The notes under the pieces are model-generated. The model saw only the letters and a program-made list of their open reading frames with translations, did no database searches and was not told the origin of the DNA. A DNA stretch of 22,790 nt from Botryllus schlosseri (taxonomy: Eukaryota > Chordata > Ascidiacea > Stolidobranchia > Styelidae). Positions 21,002 through 22,790 of the stretch are shown one piece after another. Every line of letters begins with the position of its first letter. Within the stretch, counting starts at the first letter, position 1. A program made the translations under genes and the position numbers. The stretch lies in NCBI GenBank assembly GCA_000444245.1, contig ATSW01113572.1:1-22790 (forward strand), in the 5' to 3' direction.

Positions 21002-22444
21002 CCAAACCCCTCGCTTTCTGTAACAGGATCAGGTCAGCACGTGCTATCTTTCTAACCCATTAGTCAAGTCATATCGCAAAGGTCTAGCTAGCCGGTGTGT
21101 GATATATGTTAATTTAATAAATGATTTAAAGCTGTTCTAAAGCATTTGGGTGGCCTACGTGGAATAAAAGTCTTATACTCATTCCAAGCCAAATTTCCCC
21201 CAGGTGAAAGTCCCAGGTTGTGATCCACTTTACTGTGGGCTAAAAAGCTCCGCAGTCCTAACTCCCAACTCTGGCATATCAATAGCATAGGCTCTAGCTG
21301 TATACAGTTATAGCCTGGTTAAGCAAAGATAACGAGTATATAGCAACGTAGCGACGAAGAGAACTTTCAACTCTACAGCCAGATAACGATATATTTTGCT
21401 GACGCTTAGGCCTGCCATAGTTGTTGCCGCATTGTGGTTCACGATCCCGAAATTATGTTTCGCCGCAGCTTATGGGACCAGTAGTTCGCGAAGTCTTTGT
21501 GTTGAACACGGGCGTGATGATAGCACGGCCAAACAGTGCCGACGGCCTGTGTATATCGCTCACGTTGTAGTAATTGTGTAATGTGTATGTATTATGTGAT
21601 ATTCCTCATGGGTACCAAATAAGTTCTTTCTTTCTCATTCTTTTGCGGACTGCAATCACAGATAATATTCATATATCCTTATCTTGCGGTTCTCAAAAAC
21701 GACCGACCGAATGAAACTTGACTCAGAGAACGTATATACGTCAATGAACGTATTCATTCCCCCTATAGTTAGAACTATGGGCCCTTGAGATTTAAATCAA
21801 CTCCACGTTAATTTTCACAGACGGCAATCCGAAGATCGTCTTTGATTTCATATTCTCAATTTGTATATGCTTCTAAGGTATGACACTGCTCATAGGTATG
21901 TGATTTCACATGAAACAAAAACACCCGTTGTCTCCTTTGATAACTGCGCGGCTTTGACCCGATATTTAAATTCCCCTGATCTATCCATGTGAACCACACT
22001 GACCAGGGACAGGGCGTAGCTCCCGATGTTTCTATTTCATTTATGAACTATTCGGGAGGAATTTTTAAAATTATAACGTGAAAAATGTAATTTCGAGTTG
22101 AATTTTTGTCAAATTCTGTTTTCGCAGACGTTTTCAACGATGCTTCAGTGTTTCCCTGATATAGTTTGGATGTATTTACTCGATCAACTCGATTAACCAC
22201 CGCTACATAAGTTTAACCGTGAATGAAATACGTCACTATCTATAACCGGTCCATGAAAATAAAGGCGATGAATATATAGATAGCAACCAAATTATACTAT
22301 AGTAATACGACATATAGTTTCATTTCGCTGACAGGGCATTTAGGAATGGCTGATTCACAATTTCGATGGGTAACACAACCCCTTATCATTTCAGTTTTTC
22401 AATCCTAGAGTCACGGTTACTTCGATGACAATACGATTATAGAT
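21002..22444. other. Intergenic DNA, nothing recognised
   Basis: Only a 61-codon plus frame (21396-21581) with no domain. A short pyrimidine tract lies near 21624-21645. I saw no RNA gene or further transposon end. Confidence 0.42.
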
Positions 22445-22790
22445 TAGGCTTACCATACGTCCTCTTTTAAGAGGATTTGTCCTCTTTTTTNACTTTTTTG
22501 AAAGTGTCCTCGGAGGACGCCCTTTTGTCCTCTTTTTAGGTCAGATTTAGATCAAATTGCGAGCGATATGCCGCAAATTAGCCGAGAAGTGACGCTCCGG
22601 CGGGTATTTTGGAGGGGAAAGCGGTGATTTTAGCTCTGAGCGAAAAGAAGACCTTTTTTTTTTAGTCATCCACCTGGCAATGTGGAAAGAAAAACGTTAT
22701 TTTGAGCTGTGAGCGAAAGTGATGACCTTTTTTTAGTCAACCGATCACGGAGTGGGAAAAATTTACCGGTTTTTGAGAATTCTTCTCCAG
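22445..22790. mobile_element. Left part of a hAT-like element, cut by the window edge
   Basis: TAGGCTTACCATACGTCCTC followed by TTTTAAGAGGATTTGTCCTC is the terminus pattern (CAGGGTnACCATACGTCCTCTTTT) that I remember for a widespread hAT family. The GTCCTC motif recurs at 22507-22519 as the palindrome GTCCTCGGAGGAC, and again near 22528. The preceding octamer TTATAGAT (22437-22444) fits nnnTAnnn. There is an N at 22491. The other end is outside the window and no coding sequence is recognisable in the visible part. Confidence 0.65.
22626..22768 (+). repeat. Tandem repeat of about 72 bp inside the hAT end
   Basis: The unit at 22626-22696 aligns with 22697-22768. Both carry ATTTT-AGCT, TGAGCGAAA, GACC then a T run, AGTCA, and an A-rich tail ending in CG. 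The stretch before, from about 22553 (GATCAAATTGCGAGCGA), may be a more diverged third unit. Confidence 0.6.

Overview
The window looks like intergenic, repeat-bearing DNA from an animal nuclear genome. It is AT-rich and has no bacterial features: no operons, no ribosome-binding sites, and no open frame longer than about 150 codons. It carries several hAT-superfamily DNA transposon copies with 8-bp target duplications. CpG dinucleotides are frequent in the non-coding stretches, which fits an invertebrate with little intergenic methylation. Five isolated N bases (4915, 7525, 9243, 9453, 22491) suggest unresolved or polymorphic positions in a draft assembly. I cannot name the species; an aquatic invertebrate is a guess. 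I found no host protein-coding exon, tRNA, rRNA or snRNA that I can defend.

Layout. Bases 1-120 are the right end of a short hAT-like element. From 129 to about 7600 there is no recognisable gene, only small palindromes (1051-1105, 1645-1716, 4028-4041). A hAT-type terminal sequence at 7622-7700 reappears, inverted, at 18440-18534. A diverged 144-bp tandem repeat lies at 9798-10040. A hAT cluster follows: a left-end fragment at 11038, a complete non-autonomous element at 11198-11946, a second complete element at 12649-13796 with another element's right end inside it, and a Charlie-like left end at 13933. A short inverted repeat brackets 16967-17102. The richest feature is a 1627-bp hAT element at 19367-20993 with a perfect 21-bp inverted repeat, an 8-bp target duplication and a decayed minus-strand transposase. 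The window ends inside another hAT element that begins near 22445 and contains short tandem repeats.

How the parts relate. At least two hAT groups appear to have landed here. The CAGGGG/CAATGG-type ends, plus the end at 22445, all adjoin 8-bp targets of the form nnnTAnnn, the pattern known for the Buster/Charlie branch. The 19367 element has a different terminus (CAGGCCTG) and target (CCTATGCC). Its transposase keeps only the C-terminal part and is broken by several frame changes and stops. Nothing here suggests an active multi-gene system; the interest lies in the transposon biology.
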